Shown here in pieces: positions 7,542 through 15,676 of a stretch of DNA of 64,000 bases. Below the pieces are notes generated by a model. The model was not told where the DNA came from and made no database searches. It saw only the letters and a program-made list of their open reading frames with translations. Every line of letters starts with the position of its first letter. Position 1 is the first letter of the stretch. This stretch comes from an uncultured Christensenella sp. (GTDB lineage Bacteria > Bacillota > Clostridia > Christensenellales > Pumilibacteraceae). The stretch covers positions 1-64,000 of the forward strand of contig CAJTPT010000004.1 of the NCBI GenBank assembly GCA_910578545.1, written 5' to 3'. A program made the translations under genes and the position numbers.

Positions 7542-7738
7542 ATAAGACACTTTCAAGCGAAGTATTAAGCGCAGAAGAGCTTAAACAAAGATACGACTCC
7601 ATACAGGACTACGGCGCGATCGAGGTTATAAAATGGACCGAGAGCGATCGCATAATCGCGTTTAAGTGCGTCGTCGCATACGGCGCAAACGCGGTGTTTT
7701 ACGGCATGATCAACCTTCTACCCGATGGGCAGGATTAA
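7531..7738 (+). pseudogene. Small hypothetical gene, apparent frameshift in a T7 run
   Basis: A coding-like frame ending at TAA 7738 reads FYKTLSSEVLSAEELKQRYD, then IQDYGAIEVIKWTESDRI, then a block ending MINLLPDGQD. It has no usable start codon in frame. ATG at 7531 is in the +1 frame: it reads ATG CTT TTT TTA TAA and stops, but deleting one T from the seven-T run would join it to the long frame. So either the gene is dead, the run is miscounted, or slippage occurs. The T run is also the tail of the terminator. No Shine-Dalgarno precedes the ATG. Function unknown. Confidence 0.4.
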
Positions 7739-7791
7739 ACATCATACTAAAATACTATCCAAAAAACATTCCGCGTTAAAGGTATGCCGGC

Positions 7792-8535
7792 ATGAAAAAT
7801 CCGTTTAAAATATTTAACAAATACGATATTGCGCTGTGGGTGACGTCGGTCGTAGCGATCGCGCTATCCTTTGCGCTGTCGCCGAGCCGCAACTATTTGA
7901 CGCTGATTTCGTCCATAACTGGCGTTTCGGCGTTGATGTATATAGCCAAAGGCAACGTTATAGGTCAGTTTATAACAGTAGTTTTTGCGATACTCTACGG
8001 CGTTGTATCGTACTATTTCAGCTACTACGGCGAGATGATAACCTATCTCGGCATGACCGCGCCCGCCGCAATTGCCGCCGTCATATCGTGGTTGCGCCAC
8101 CCGTACAACAACGACCATTCGCAAGTCGCCATCGGAAAGCTTACAAAAATCAAAGCAATCGTTATACTCATGCTTACCGTCGCAGTCACGACAGCTTTCT
8201 ACTTCATCCTGCGTGAGCTCGATACAACCAACCTTATAGTAAGCACGGTTTCTGTAGCGACAAGCTTTATAGCGTCATGCCTGGCGTTTTTCCGAAGCCC
8301 GTTTTACGGATTGGCTTACGGCGCTAACGACATAGTGCTGATAATAATGTGGATACTCGCTTGCATATCCGATATATCGTATCTCCCTATGGTCATATGC
8401 TTTGCCCTCTTCTTTATCTACGACGTTTACGGATTTATAAATTGGACGCGCATGTGCAAAAACCAAAACGCGGAAATTCCACAGCGAAACGAAACCCCAA
8501 TCGAGCCTGAAACACCAAAAACCGACGTCGAGTAA
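7792..8535 (+). CDS. pnuC: PnuC-family nicotinamide riboside transporter
   Basis: 247 residues, about seven to eight transmembrane helices. PnuC features visible: an N-terminal amphipathic segment before helix 1, YIAKGNVIGQFITVVFAILYG in the first repeat half and the matching FFRSPFYGLAYGANDIVLII in the second, and the near-terminal NWTRM motif. The family takes up nicotinamide riboside or related vitamin precursors by facilitated diffusion with intracellular phosphorylation as a trap. The C-terminus ends in a polar tail with PIEPETPKTDVE. A terminated leader RNA sits 250 bases upstream, suggesting regulated expression. Substrate could also be another vitamin, since PnuC relatives carry thiamine or riboflavin. 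Confidence 0.8.
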   Translation: MKNPFKIFNKYDIALWVTSVVAIALSFALSPSRNYLTLISSITGVSALMYIAKGNVIGQFITVVFAILYGVVSYYFSYYGEMITYLGMTAPAAIAAVISWLRHPYNNDHSQVAIGKLTKIKAIVILMLTVAVTTAFYFILRELDTTNLIVSTVSVATSFIASCLAFFRSPFYGLAYGANDIVLIIMWILACISDISYLPMVICFALFFIYDVYGFINWTRMCKNQNAEIPQRNETPIEPETPKTDVE

Positions 8536-8571
8536 AAAACCAATATTTTTATATTAATCATGTTAAAACGG

Positions 8572-8600
8572 TTGATTTTTTGTTCTGCCTATGCTATACT
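8572..8600 (+). promoter_or_regulatory. Promoter of tRNA-Glu
   Basis: TTGATT (8572-8577), 17-base spacer, TATACT (8595-8600), placing the start about 13 bases before the mature tRNA. Confidence 0.75.
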
Positions 8601-8619
8601 TACAAAGTAAAAATCAAGA

Positions 8620-8694
8620 GCCACTATAGTCTAGAGGTTAGGACGTTGGCCTCTCACGCCGAAGACCCGGGTTCGATTCCCGGTGGTGGTGCCA
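8620..8694 (+). tRNA. tRNA-Glu (CTC)
   Basis: 75 bases including an encoded CCA. Acceptor GCCACTA pairs with TGGTGGT; the anticodon stem TTGGC/GCCGA encloses CTCTCAC, giving anticodon CTC; the T arm has CCGGG-TTCGATT-CCCGG. It stands alone with its own promoter and terminator. Confidence 0.95.
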
Positions 8695-8729
8695 AAAAAT
8701 CCCATTCGCAATGCGAGTGGGATTTTTTC
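8694..8729 (+). terminator. Terminator of tRNA-Glu
   Basis: AAAAAATCCCATTCG pairs with CGAGTGGGATTTTTT around CAATG, with a T run. Confidence 0.9.
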
Positions 8730-8802
8730 TGTACCCCCTCCCGAGTCGTGAAAAAATACATGGTTTATTGCCCGGTTATTTCGATTGCGCCGTGCTCTAT
8801 GT

Positions 8803-8834
8803 TTGTGAGATTCTTCGCTACGTTCGGAATGACA
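8803..8834. repeat. Dispersed intergenic repeat (GAGATtCTTCGc...GGAATGACA type)
   Basis: The stretch TGTGAGATTCTTCGCTACG then TTCGGAATGACA matches a short imperfect palindrome that recurs in gene-free spots at 17121-17153, 29814-29850 and 56797-56912. Read on the other strand it is the GTCATTC...CGAAG...ATCTC motif common in many Firmicute genomes. Likely a REP-like element. Confidence 0.6.
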
Positions 8835-8884
8835 AATGGTATTTTTCTTTTTATCTATTCACTATTCACTCTTACTTCTTCACT

Positions 8885-8911
8885 AAAAAAGGCTCATACA
8901 TGAGCCTTTTT
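8885..8911. terminator. Bidirectional terminator (3' of clpX)
   Basis: AAAAAAGGCTCA-TACA-TGAGCCTTTTT. The A run and T run make it work on both strands; it lies two bases past the clpX stop. Confidence 0.9.
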
Positions 8912-8912
8912 G

Positions 8913-10202
8913 TTATGCCGCGTCTTTTATGACTACGGGCTGTGCCGCGTTGGTTATTGTTTCCGCGGTGACTATTATCTTTTTTATGCTCTTATCGGAC
9001 GGGACCTTGTACATGATATCGAGCATGGCGTTTTCCACAATCGTGCGCAGTCCGCGCGCGCCGGTATGCAATGCAATCGCCTTTTCCGCAATCGCAGTGA
9101 GCGCGTTTTGATCGAACTCCAGCTGAACGCCGTCGAGGTCGAGCAGCTTGACGTACTGCTTGACAATCGCGTTTTTGGGCTCTGTAAGCACCCTAACTAA
9201 ATCCTCGGACTTGAGATCCCTAAGCGACACTGTTACCGGCACACGACCTACAAGCTCGGGAATAAGCCCGAATTTGATAAGGTCTTGGGGCTGAACCTGC
9301 GGAAGCATTGCGTCGGGGTCTGTCGCCTCGCTGTGAAGCACGCCGCCAAAGCCTATACGCGATTTACCGAGTCTGTCCGCGACTATCTTATCCAGTCCGA
9401 CGAACGCGCCGCCGAGAATGAACAAAACGTTGGTTGTGTCCATGTGAATAAAGTCCTGCTGCGGGTGCTTGCGACCACCGTTGGGCGGTATGCTCGACAC
9501 AGTGCTTTCTATAATCTTGAGCAGCGACTGCTGAACGCCCTCGCCCGACACGTCGCGTGTGATGGACACGTTTTCGCTCTTGCGCGCAATCTTGTCCACC
9601 TCGTCGATATAGATAATACCGCGCTCCGCCGCCGCAATATCGTAGTCGGCGTTTTTGATAAGTCTTAAAAGGATGTTTTCCACATCCTCGCCGACGTATC
9701 CCGCTTCGGTCAGCGTGGTGGCGTCGACCATAGCGAACGGTACCTTGAGTATCTTGGACATGGTTTGGGCAAGCAATGTCTTGCCGCAACCCGACGGGCC
9801 GAACAGCAAAATGTTGCTCTTATTCAATTCCACGCCGTCGCCGATGTTACGCTCCGCCACGGTTCGCTCGTCGTCGCGATTGCGATCCTTGCCCGTCACG
9901 TTGCGAAGGTTGTAGTTAACGCGCTTATAATGGTTGTACACGGCGACCGAAAGCACGCGCTTTGCCTCGTCCTGACCGATAATATATTTATCGAGTTCCG
10001 CCTTCATCTGTTCGGGCGGCAACAACGCGACCTTATCCGCGGTCGGCTGTTTTTGCTCGTGCAACTGCTCGCGACAGATATCCACGCAATCGTTGCAAAT
10101 GTATACCCCGTCGCCGGGCGCCGCTATCAAATGCTCGACTTTGGATTCCGGTCTGCCGCAAAACGAGCAACAAGGCTCGTTTTCGATATTCTTTTTTGCC
10201 AT
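8913..10202 (-). CDS. clpX: ClpX, ATP-dependent Clp protease ATP-binding subunit
   Basis: 429 residues, standard length. The N-terminal zinc-binding domain has CSFC (12-15) and CNDC (36-39). The AAA+ core follows with Walker A GPSGCGKT (135-142), the pore loop GYVGEDVE, Walker B IIYIDEVDKIA (about 196-206) and sensor 2 GARGLR near the C-terminus. The IGF loop that docks on ClpP is visible as RIGFGG. ClpX unfolds tagged substrates and feeds them to ClpP. It is the last gene of the tig-clpP-clpX operon, 18 bases after clpP. Confidence 0.98.
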   Translation of the reverse strand: MAKKNIENEPCCSFCGRPESKVEHLIAAPGDGVYICNDCVDICREQLHEQKQPTADKVALLPPEQMKAELDKYIIGQDEAKRVLSVAVYNHYKRVNYNLRNVTGKDRNRDDERTVAERNIGDGVELNKSNILLFGPSGCGKTLLAQTMSKILKVPFAMVDATTLTEAGYVGEDVENILLRLIKNADYDIAAAERGIIYIDEVDKIARKSENVSITRDVSGEGVQQSLLKIIESTVSSIPPNGGRKHPQQDFIHMDTTNVLFILGGAFVGLDKIVADRLGKSRIGFGGVLHSEATDPDAMLPQVQPQDLIKFGLIPELVGRVPVTVSLRDLKSEDLVRVLTEPKNAIVKQYVKLLDLDGVQLEFDQNALTAIAEKAIALHTGARGLRTIVENAMLDIMYKVPSDKSIKKIIVTAETITNAAQPVVIKDAA

Positions 10203-10220
10203 TTACGAACTCCTGATTAT

Positions 10221-10829
10221 TTACGGGCGTTTTTCGACAATGCCGTCTATAAGCCCGTATGCCTTTGCCTCTTCGGCGAACATATAATTATCGCGGTCGA
10301 CGTCGCGCTCGATACGTTCAAACGGCTGATTGCAGTTTTTGGCAAGAATCATGTTCATGCGCTTTTTGACGCGCAGGATATGCTCTGCCGTAATCGCAAT
10401 GTCGCTCGCCTGTCCTTGAGCGCCGCCCGACGGCTGATGTATCATAATCTCGCTGTTGGGAAGCGCAAAACGCTTGCCCTTTGCACCGCTCGACAACAAG
10501 AACGCGCCCATGCTTGCCGCCATACCGACACAAATAGTTTCCACGTCGCACTTGATGTAGTTCATGGTGTCGTATATAGCCATGCCTGCGGTAACCGATC
10601 CGCCCGGGCTGTTGATGTACAGCGAAATGTCCTTGTTTTCGCCCTTGCTTTCCAAATACATGAGCTGAGCAATAACCAAGTCCGCGGTAACGTCGGTGAC
10701 TTCGCCCGTCAAAAACACCACGCGGTCCTCGAGAAGCCGCGAAAAAATATCGTACGAGCGCTCGCCGCGGTTGGTCTGTTCCACGACCATGGGAACAAGG
10801 TCGTTTGTGATAAATTTAAAGTTGTTCAT
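10221..10829 (-). CDS. clpP: ClpP, ATP-dependent Clp protease proteolytic subunit
   Basis: 202 residues. The serine protease triad is visible: Ser106 in GMAASMGA, His131 in IMIHQPSGG, and an Asp in the ERDVDRDNYM segment. The oxyanion/handle region YINSPGGSVTAG is intact. It forms the tetradecameric chamber loaded by ClpX. The N-terminus lacks a long propeptide. It lies between tig and clpX, the classical Gram-positive and proteobacterial order, and should be co-transcribed with both. Confidence 0.98.
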   Translation of the reverse strand: MNNFKFITNDLVPMVVEQTNRGERSYDIFSRLLEDRVVFLTGEVTDVTADLVIAQLMYLESKGENKDISLYINSPGGSVTAGMAIYDTMNYIKCDVETICVGMAASMGAFLLSSGAKGKRFALPNSEIMIHQPSGGAQGQASDIAITAEHILRVKKRMNMILAKNCNQPFERIERDVDRDNYMFAEEAKAYGLIDGIVEKRP

Positions 10830-10851
10830 ATTACGCTTCCAAACTTAATAA

Positions 10852-12333
10852 TTATTCTGCGACCACGTCGGTAGGCTTTTTAGCCGCGGGCTTTTTTGCG
10901 GCAGGCTTTTTGGCAGGCGCCTTTGCGGGTTCGCCGCCATCCGTCTTAGTCGATTTTTTGGCGGGCGCTTTTTTGGGCTCGCCGTTCTCGTTCTTTACCG
11001 TCTTTTTTGCGACGGGCTTTTTGGGCTGCTCCTTAGGCTCTTCCGCTTTGGGGTCGAGCACGAACTCGTTGCTTGTCAGCAGAAGCTCGAAGAACTTGTC
11101 GGTGAGTAAATCGTTGTAGGCATACTCTTCCACGGAGCCGCCGTTGTGCGAAACGGTATGTTCGAGCTCGGCACGAACAGCGGGGTCGCGAAGCTTTTGC
11201 TTGACTTCCTCTTCGGTGACGTCCAGATTTTCCGCCTTGATGATGGCGCGCATGACCTGACGCATTTTAACGTTGCGCTCGGCAGCCTCTTTGCGCTCGG
11301 CGCGGAACTGCGCGGGCGACGAGTTGTTGTACTTAAGGTAGTCCTCGGGCGAAATGCCGTACATAGACATCTGATGCTCGAAGTCGTGGTACATTCTTTC
11401 GACCTCGGCGTTGGTGATCGCCTCGGGAACGTCGCACTCGGCGTTTTCGGTTACGGCGCGCATTGCGGCGTCGATACGCTCGTTGCGCTGACGGGAAGCG
11501 GCGTTGGTTTCGAGCGAAGTGCGGGTAGCGGTTCTGTACTCTTCGATGCTCTCGTATCTGCCGCGCTCTTTAACCCATTCCTCGGTAAGCTCGGGCACTT
11601 CCTCGACTAATACGTCGTGCACTGTAACGTGAAACACGGCGTCCTTGCCCTTGAGGTTTTCGGCGTGATAGTCGTCGGGGAACTTAACCTTGACGTCGCG
11701 CTCTTCGCCCTTGGTTGCTCCGATAAGCCCGTCCTCGAAACCGGGGATAAAGGTGTGACTGCCGATCTTGAGTTCGTACTTTTCGGCTTTGCCGCCGTCG
11801 AACTCGACGCCGTCCACTGTGCCTACGTAGTCGATAACGGCAGTAGCGCCTTCCTTGGCGGGCGCGTCAGACGGAACGGTGCGGGCGCTCTGAGCAAGGT
11901 CGGCTTTGATACGCGTTTCCACGTCTTCATCGGTTACATTATACTCAATCTTCGGCAATTTAATACCTTTGTAAGCGCCGAGTTTTACTTCGGGATACAG
12001 AGTGACCTTGATTGTAAAAGCGAACGCCTCGCCCTCTTCCGCCTTTTCAAACGAAACATCGGGCTGACCGAACACCTCGAGTTCGGGATGATTTTGTATT
12101 TCCTCGCGATAAACTCTGTTTATGCAAAGGTCGACTGCGGCGTCAAAGAACACGCCGGGACCGTAGTGCATTTCAATAAACCGACGGGGCGCCTTGCCGG
12201 GACGGAAGCCGGCTACCTTATAGCGACCCTTGGTGCGGTTGTAAGCGTTTTGGATTTCCGCTTCCCACTCCTCGGCGTTAAGCGCACATCTGAAAACCGC
12301 TTCGTTATTCTTTTTATCGAATGTTGATTTCAT
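10852..12333 (-). CDS. tig: Trigger factor (ribosome-associated chaperone) with Lys/Ala/Pro-rich tail
   Basis: 493 residues from ATG 12333, chosen because GGAGG (12340-12344) precedes it; an in-frame ATG at 12360 lies in the promoter region. The N-terminal ribosome-binding domain has the signature GFRPGKAPRRFIEMHYG. The peptidyl-prolyl isomerase domain follows (VIDYVGTVDGVEFDGGKAEKYELKIG, then FIPGFEDGLIGATKGEERD). The helical chaperone domain ends near the EFVLDPKAEEP segment. The last ~55 residues are a low-complexity KKxxAKKxxxKx tail (PAKKPAAKKPAAKKP), absent from textbook trigger factors and reminiscent of basic nucleic-acid-binding tails; it may strengthen ribosome contact. First gene of the tig-clpP-clpX operon. 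Confidence 0.96.
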   Translation of the reverse strand: MKSTFDKKNNEAVFRCALNAEEWEAEIQNAYNRTKGRYKVAGFRPGKAPRRFIEMHYGPGVFFDAAVDLCINRVYREEIQNHPELEVFGQPDVSFEKAEEGEAFAFTIKVTLYPEVKLGAYKGIKLPKIEYNVTDEDVETRIKADLAQSARTVPSDAPAKEGATAVIDYVGTVDGVEFDGGKAEKYELKIGSHTFIPGFEDGLIGATKGEERDVKVKFPDDYHAENLKGKDAVFHVTVHDVLVEEVPELTEEWVKERGRYESIEEYRTATRTSLETNAASRQRNERIDAAMRAVTENAECDVPEAITNAEVERMYHDFEHQMSMYGISPEDYLKYNNSSPAQFRAERKEAAERNVKMRQVMRAIIKAENLDVTEEEVKQKLRDPAVRAELEHTVSHNGGSVEEYAYNDLLTDKFFELLLTSNEFVLDPKAEEPKEQPKKPVAKKTVKNENGEPKKAPAKKSTKTDGGEPAKAPAKKPAAKKPAAKKPTDVVAE

Positions 12334-12363
12334 TATATTCCTCCGAATGATTATAACCATATT

Positions 12364-12392
12364 ATTTTATCACGACGTATTCAATATGTCAA
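12364..12392 (-). promoter_or_regulatory. Promoter of the tig-clpP-clpX operon
   Basis: Minus-strand TTGACA (12387-12392), 17-base spacer, TAAAAT (12364-12369). No heat-shock operator (CIRCE or CtsR-like) is evident nearby. Confidence 0.8.
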
Positions 12393-12439
12393 TCTTTTAA
12401 TACTTCTTTTGAAAAAAAGAAGTACGGCGGAAGCTTTAC

Positions 12440-12468
12440 TTTACAAAACTCTTTTTTAGTGGTAAAAT
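12440..12468 (+). promoter_or_regulatory. Promoter of rqcH, spaced for a leaderless mRNA
   Basis: TTTACA (12440-12445), 17-base spacer, TAAAAT (12463-12468). The expected start seven bases downstream coincides with the ATG at 12476, and no Shine-Dalgarno is present. Confidence 0.65.
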
Positions 12469-12475
12469 AAAGACT

Positions 12476-14149
12476 ATGCCTAAGGACGCATTAACAATTT
12501 ACCGCTCGGCACGCGAGCTGAAGTTTTTGACGGGCGGACGAGTTGACAAGGTGACCATGCCCAACGCCGACACCTTGATTTTGCTGTTTCACACGTCGCA
12601 GGGCAACCATAGACTGCTGCTGTCCTGCAATCCGTCGTTGCCGCGCGTGCACGTAACTACGCTCGCCTACAAAAGCCCGGAAACGGCGTCGGGCATGCTG
12701 ATGTACTTCCGCAAACGCTTGACGGGCGCGGTACTTAAAAGCATAATAACCGACGAGTGCGAGCGCATAATACACTTTGAATTCTCGGCGCTCGACGAAC
12801 TGCGCGAGCCCGTTTCGTACAGCCTTAAAGCCGAGCTTACAGGCAAGTGCGCCAACATTATTTTTGTCGAACAAAACGGAATTATAGGGAATTCGCTCCG
12901 CCGAATTTCCGCCGACGCGGACGGCAAGCGCGCCGTTTTTCCGGGGCTACAGTACAGACTGCCCAACCCTACCGGGCGAATCGGCGTGTTTGACGCAGAC
13001 GGGTTAAAGTCGCTTACAGAGCAAATGAGCGGCATTTCCGCGCGCGCCGCAATCAACAGGTGCGTTGCGGGCTTATCTACCGTCACCGTTGACGAGGTAT
13101 TTTACCGCATGGGCGCAAACCCCGACGCGCCGCTTTCGGGAGAGCTGATAGAAAGGTTTTGCCTCGAGGCGCAAAAGCTGTACGCATGCCCCGCCCGACC
13201 CGTCGTATCGTTTGACGGCGATAAACCGCTCGACTTTTTTGTCGTGCCGTACTCAACCGTCGGCGGAACGCTACAAGAATGCAAAACGCTTAACGAAGCG
13301 ATGGACGAATATTATTCGGCGCTGTTTAAAGCCGCCGACTTTACGGCGTATTCCAAGCCGCTACGCAATGCCGTAAAACACGGCGTTGCCAAAAACAGAA
13401 AAAAACTCGCCGACGCCACGCAAAAGATTTCCGAATCGGAAACCGCCGACGCCGACAGAATGATCGGCGATCTGATTACCGCCAACATATACAAGATAAA
13501 ACGCGGCGACAGGTCAATCACCGTAGATAACTTTTACGATGAAAACGGCGGGCAAATAACAATTGAATTGGACGTTACAAAAAACGCACAGCAAAACGCC
13601 GCCGCCCACTACAAAGCGTACAACAAAAAGAAAAAGGCCGCCGTCTACGCCGCCGATATGGCAAAACAAGCTACCGACGCGCTGTACACGCTCGAGCGGA
13701 TTTCGGTCGAGCTCGATTTGTGCACGAGCAAAGCTGAGCTGGACGAGGTGCGGCAAGAGCTTGTATCGCTTGGACTTATTAAGCCCGAAAACAAACGCAA
13801 AAAGCAAAAAGCGATGCCGTCCGAGCCGATGTCGTTTAACGTATTCGGCGCGACTTTGCTTGTCGGAAAAAACCATTCGCAAAACGACAGGATAACGCGT
13901 AGCGCATGCCGCACCGATACGTGGCTACACGTAAAGGACGCGCACGGATCTCACGCCGTACTAAAAACGCAATCCCCCACCGACGAGCAGATAACGCGCG
14001 CCGCCGAGCTTGCCGCATACTACAGCCAATCACGAGGGTCGCAAAACGTAGCGGTAGACTACACGCTGATTAAATTCGTCTATCCCCACGGCGGCGGCAG
14101 AGTCGATTACAAAGAATACAAAACGGTTTACGTCAATCCCAAACCGTAA
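12476..14149 (+). CDS. rqcH: RqcH, NFACT-family ribosome quality control factor
   Basis: 557 residues. The NFACT-N domain starts at ALTIYRSARELKFLTGGRVD and includes the PNADTLILLFHT and SLPRVHVTT strands. A central helix-hairpin and coiled-coil region contains Lys-rich stretches (YNKKKKAAVYAADMAKQATD). The C-terminal NFACT-R domain has RTDTWLHVKDAHGSHAVLKT and VDYTLIKFVYPHGGGRVDYK, both diagnostic. In Bacillus RqcH binds obstructed 50S subunits and directs C-terminal alanine tailing; the older name is fibronectin-binding protein. It is divergent from the tig-clpP-clpX operon; ClpXP degrades alanine-tailed chains in Bacillus, so the neighbourhood is functionally coherent. A 39-codon copy of its 3' end occurs at 15796. 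Confidence 0.95.
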   Translation: MPKDALTIYRSARELKFLTGGRVDKVTMPNADTLILLFHTSQGNHRLLLSCNPSLPRVHVTTLAYKSPETASGMLMYFRKRLTGAVLKSIITDECERIIHFEFSALDELREPVSYSLKAELTGKCANIIFVEQNGIIGNSLRRISADADGKRAVFPGLQYRLPNPTGRIGVFDADGLKSLTEQMSGISARAAINRCVAGLSTVTVDEVFYRMGANPDAPLSGELIERFCLEAQKLYACPARPVVSFDGDKPLDFFVVPYSTVGGTLQECKTLNEAMDEYYSALFKAADFTAYSKPLRNAVKHGVAKNRKKLADATQKISESETADADRMIGDLITANIYKIKRGDRSITVDNFYDENGGQITIELDVTKNAQQNAAAHYKAYNKKKKAAVYAADMAKQATDALYTLERISVELDLCTSKAELDEVRQELVSLGLIKPENKRKKQKAMPSEPMSFNVFGATLLVGKNHSQNDRITRSACRTDTWLHVKDAHGSHAVLKTQSPTDEQITRAAELAAYYSQSRGSQNVAVDYTLIKFVYPHGGGRVDYKEYKTVYVNPKP

Positions 14150-14150
14150 A

Positions 14151-14186
14151 AAAGCGAGGCCTCGCTAACTACAGCAGCCTCGCTTT
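14151..14186. terminator. Bidirectional terminator between rqcH and the GLUG-like lipoprotein
   Basis: AAAGCGAGGC pairs with GCCTCGCTTT across a 16-base loop; A/T flanks allow use on both strands. Confidence 0.85.
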
Positions 14187-14192
14187 ATCATT

Positions 14193-15347
14193 TTATTCAT
14201 TTTTCAATTCAAGATATGCACTGTAGGAAATAAGTTCGGGGTGCACCTTTCCCTTTTTCCAAAATTCATTATCCTGCCAAATTGACCTATCCAAAGTATC
14301 GTTTGCATACGCATATTGTGATGACGAAAAATAAATGTTTACGTCCTCAGAAGCGTTACTTATTATGTCGCACTTTTTATATCTTCCCTGTGTGGCACGT
14401 TGATAACTGCTGAAATTCATACAATATTTAATAGACGGCTCATTATCTACAGTTCCTGCTATTGTATATACGTCAATACTGGGTCCCACGTTAATATTCA
14501 TTTCGACACACATATTGGTAATGTCGCTGTTGATAACCCTATCTACAATAGTCCCGATTTGCATAACGTAAGATCCCGCATAATGACCAAACGTCATTGA
14601 CCCGCTTGCCGAACAACAATCTATAGTAGATCCGGACACCAAACGCGCAAAACCGCCTACGTAGAATCCGGGGTATAACCAGTTTCCTTCATTTAACGAT
14701 ATTTTAACGTTAGTAGAACAACACACAACGCTTGACACCGATTCAAGACTACCTACAAACCCGCCTACCATAACAAAGTAACTCGTCTTTGACGACCAAG
14801 AAATACTCACGTTGTCGACGGAACAATTTTCAATATGAGTACCCTTTCTTGCAATGGCAACAAACGAACTCATATACTCGCCATCGCTGTAGTCCTTTTG
14901 CAAAGCTACGCTGGAATTGGCAAGCTTTAAATTACTAATAGTCGCCCCGCTTGTAATGCCAAAAAGCGCGGCATTGTGATTTGCACGAATGGTCGCACCG
15001 CTAATCGTGTGATTTTTACCGTCAATAGTTCCGGAAAACGGCGTTTCGGAATTACCGATGGGCGCTACCGTTTTGTAGTCGCCCAAATTAATATCGGCGG
15101 AAATCTCGAAAAATGCATCAGGATGCTTGGCAATGTTTGACCACTGATAGTCCTTTTCAATAATATATGGGTCGCTTTCCGATCCGGATCCCGAAGCAAA
15201 TTCGGGCTTTTGTGCCGAATTATCGTCGTTGCCGCCGGATAAACTGCCGCCGGATAAACTGCCACTGCCAAAACATGCAGTTAGCATACTCATACATACC
15301 ACAATAACAATAAAAAAAATAATAGTAGCTGATAGTTTCTTTTTCAT
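14193..15347 (-). CDS. Surface lipoprotein with beta-helix (GLUG-like) repeats
   Basis: 384 residues. Lipoprotein signal peptide with lipobox LTAC, then a short Gly/Ser linker in which SLSGG is tandemly duplicated. The mature part begins GSGSESDPYIIEKDYQWSNI, the usual entry to right-handed beta-helix domains, and continues with rungs such as PFSGTIDGKNHTISGATI, AALFGITSGATISNLKL, VGGFVGSLESVSSVVCCS and VGGFARLVSGSTIDCCSASG, which are GLUG-like motifs. Such domains occur in clostridial surface adhesins and glycan-binding proteins; the exact role is unknown. Its promoter contains binding-site-like repeats shared with the divergent Xre gene, so that regulator probably controls it. Confidence 0.8.
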   Translation of the reverse strand: MKKKLSATIIFFIVIVVCMSMLTACFGSGSLSGGSLSGGNDDNSAQKPEFASGSGSESDPYIIEKDYQWSNIAKHPDAFFEISADINLGDYKTVAPIGNSETPFSGTIDGKNHTISGATIRANHNAALFGITSGATISNLKLANSSVALQKDYSDGEYMSSFVAIARKGTHIENCSVDNVSISWSSKTSYFVMVGGFVGSLESVSSVVCCSTNVKISLNEGNWLYPGFYVGGFARLVSGSTIDCCSASGSMTFGHYAGSYVMQIGTIVDRVINSDITNMCVEMNINVGPSIDVYTIAGTVDNEPSIKYCMNFSSYQRATQGRYKKCDIISNASEDVNIYFSSSQYAYANDTLDRSIWQDNEFWKKGKVHPELISYSAYLELKNE

Positions 15348-15371
15348 ATTTTCTCCTAAACTTACGTAAAA

Positions 15372-15448
15372 TAACCATTAGTTAGTAAGCTTATTTTAAT
15401 TATAGCTAACTATTAGTTAGTTGTCAAGCAAAAACTAACCATTAGTTA
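15372..15448. promoter_or_regulatory. Three operator copies (TAACyATTAGTTA) overlapping divergent promoters
   Basis: TAACCATTAGTTA at 15372-15384 and 15436-15448 and TAACTATTAGTTA at 15407-15419 are dyad-symmetric 13-mers (TAAC-N5-GTTA). The middle copy lies exactly in the 17-base spacer of a perfect minus-strand promoter (TTGACA 15422-15427, TATAAT 15399-15404) that drives the lipoprotein. The right copy overlaps the TATATT (15447-15452) just before the Xre start. This is what an autoregulated repressor site looks like. Confidence 0.75.
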
Positions 15449-15460
15449 TATTATTTACGT

Positions 15461-15676
15461 ATGGAAAATACAGCATTATTCAAAACGCGGTTACGTGAGG
15501 AATTAAAACAGAACGGCATGTCGGTGAAAGCGCTTGCAGAACAAATAAGCGTTTCGCCCGAAATGGTAACGCAATATTGCACAACAAAAAAACTGCCGTC
15601 ACTCGATACTTTCATCAAAATTTGCAAAGCGCTCGACGTGTCGGCAGATTATATTTTGGGATTAAACGAATTTTAA
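15461..15676 (+). CDS. Small Xre-family HTH regulator
   Basis: 71 residues, almost entirely a Cro/C1-type helix-turn-helix: FKTRLREELKQNGMSVKALA, EQISVSPEMVTQYCTTKKLP, SLDTFIKICKALDVSADYIL. There is no extra sensory domain. It is divergent from the GLUG-like lipoprotein, and three palindromic 13-mers occupy the shared promoter region, so I infer that it represses the lipoprotein and itself. The ATG lies about nine bases after the -10-like TATATT without a Shine-Dalgarno, suggesting a leaderless message. Its stop codon abuts the methyltransferase 3' remnant. Confidence 0.88.
   Translation: MENTALFKTRLREELKQNGMSVKALAEQISVSPEMVTQYCTTKKLPSLDTFIKICKALDVSADYILGLNEF

Noticed and set aside
9765..10874. 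A 369-codon plus-strand frame across clpP and clpX
   Set aside because: It spans two well-identified genes and their gap on the other strand; its translation has no domain features.
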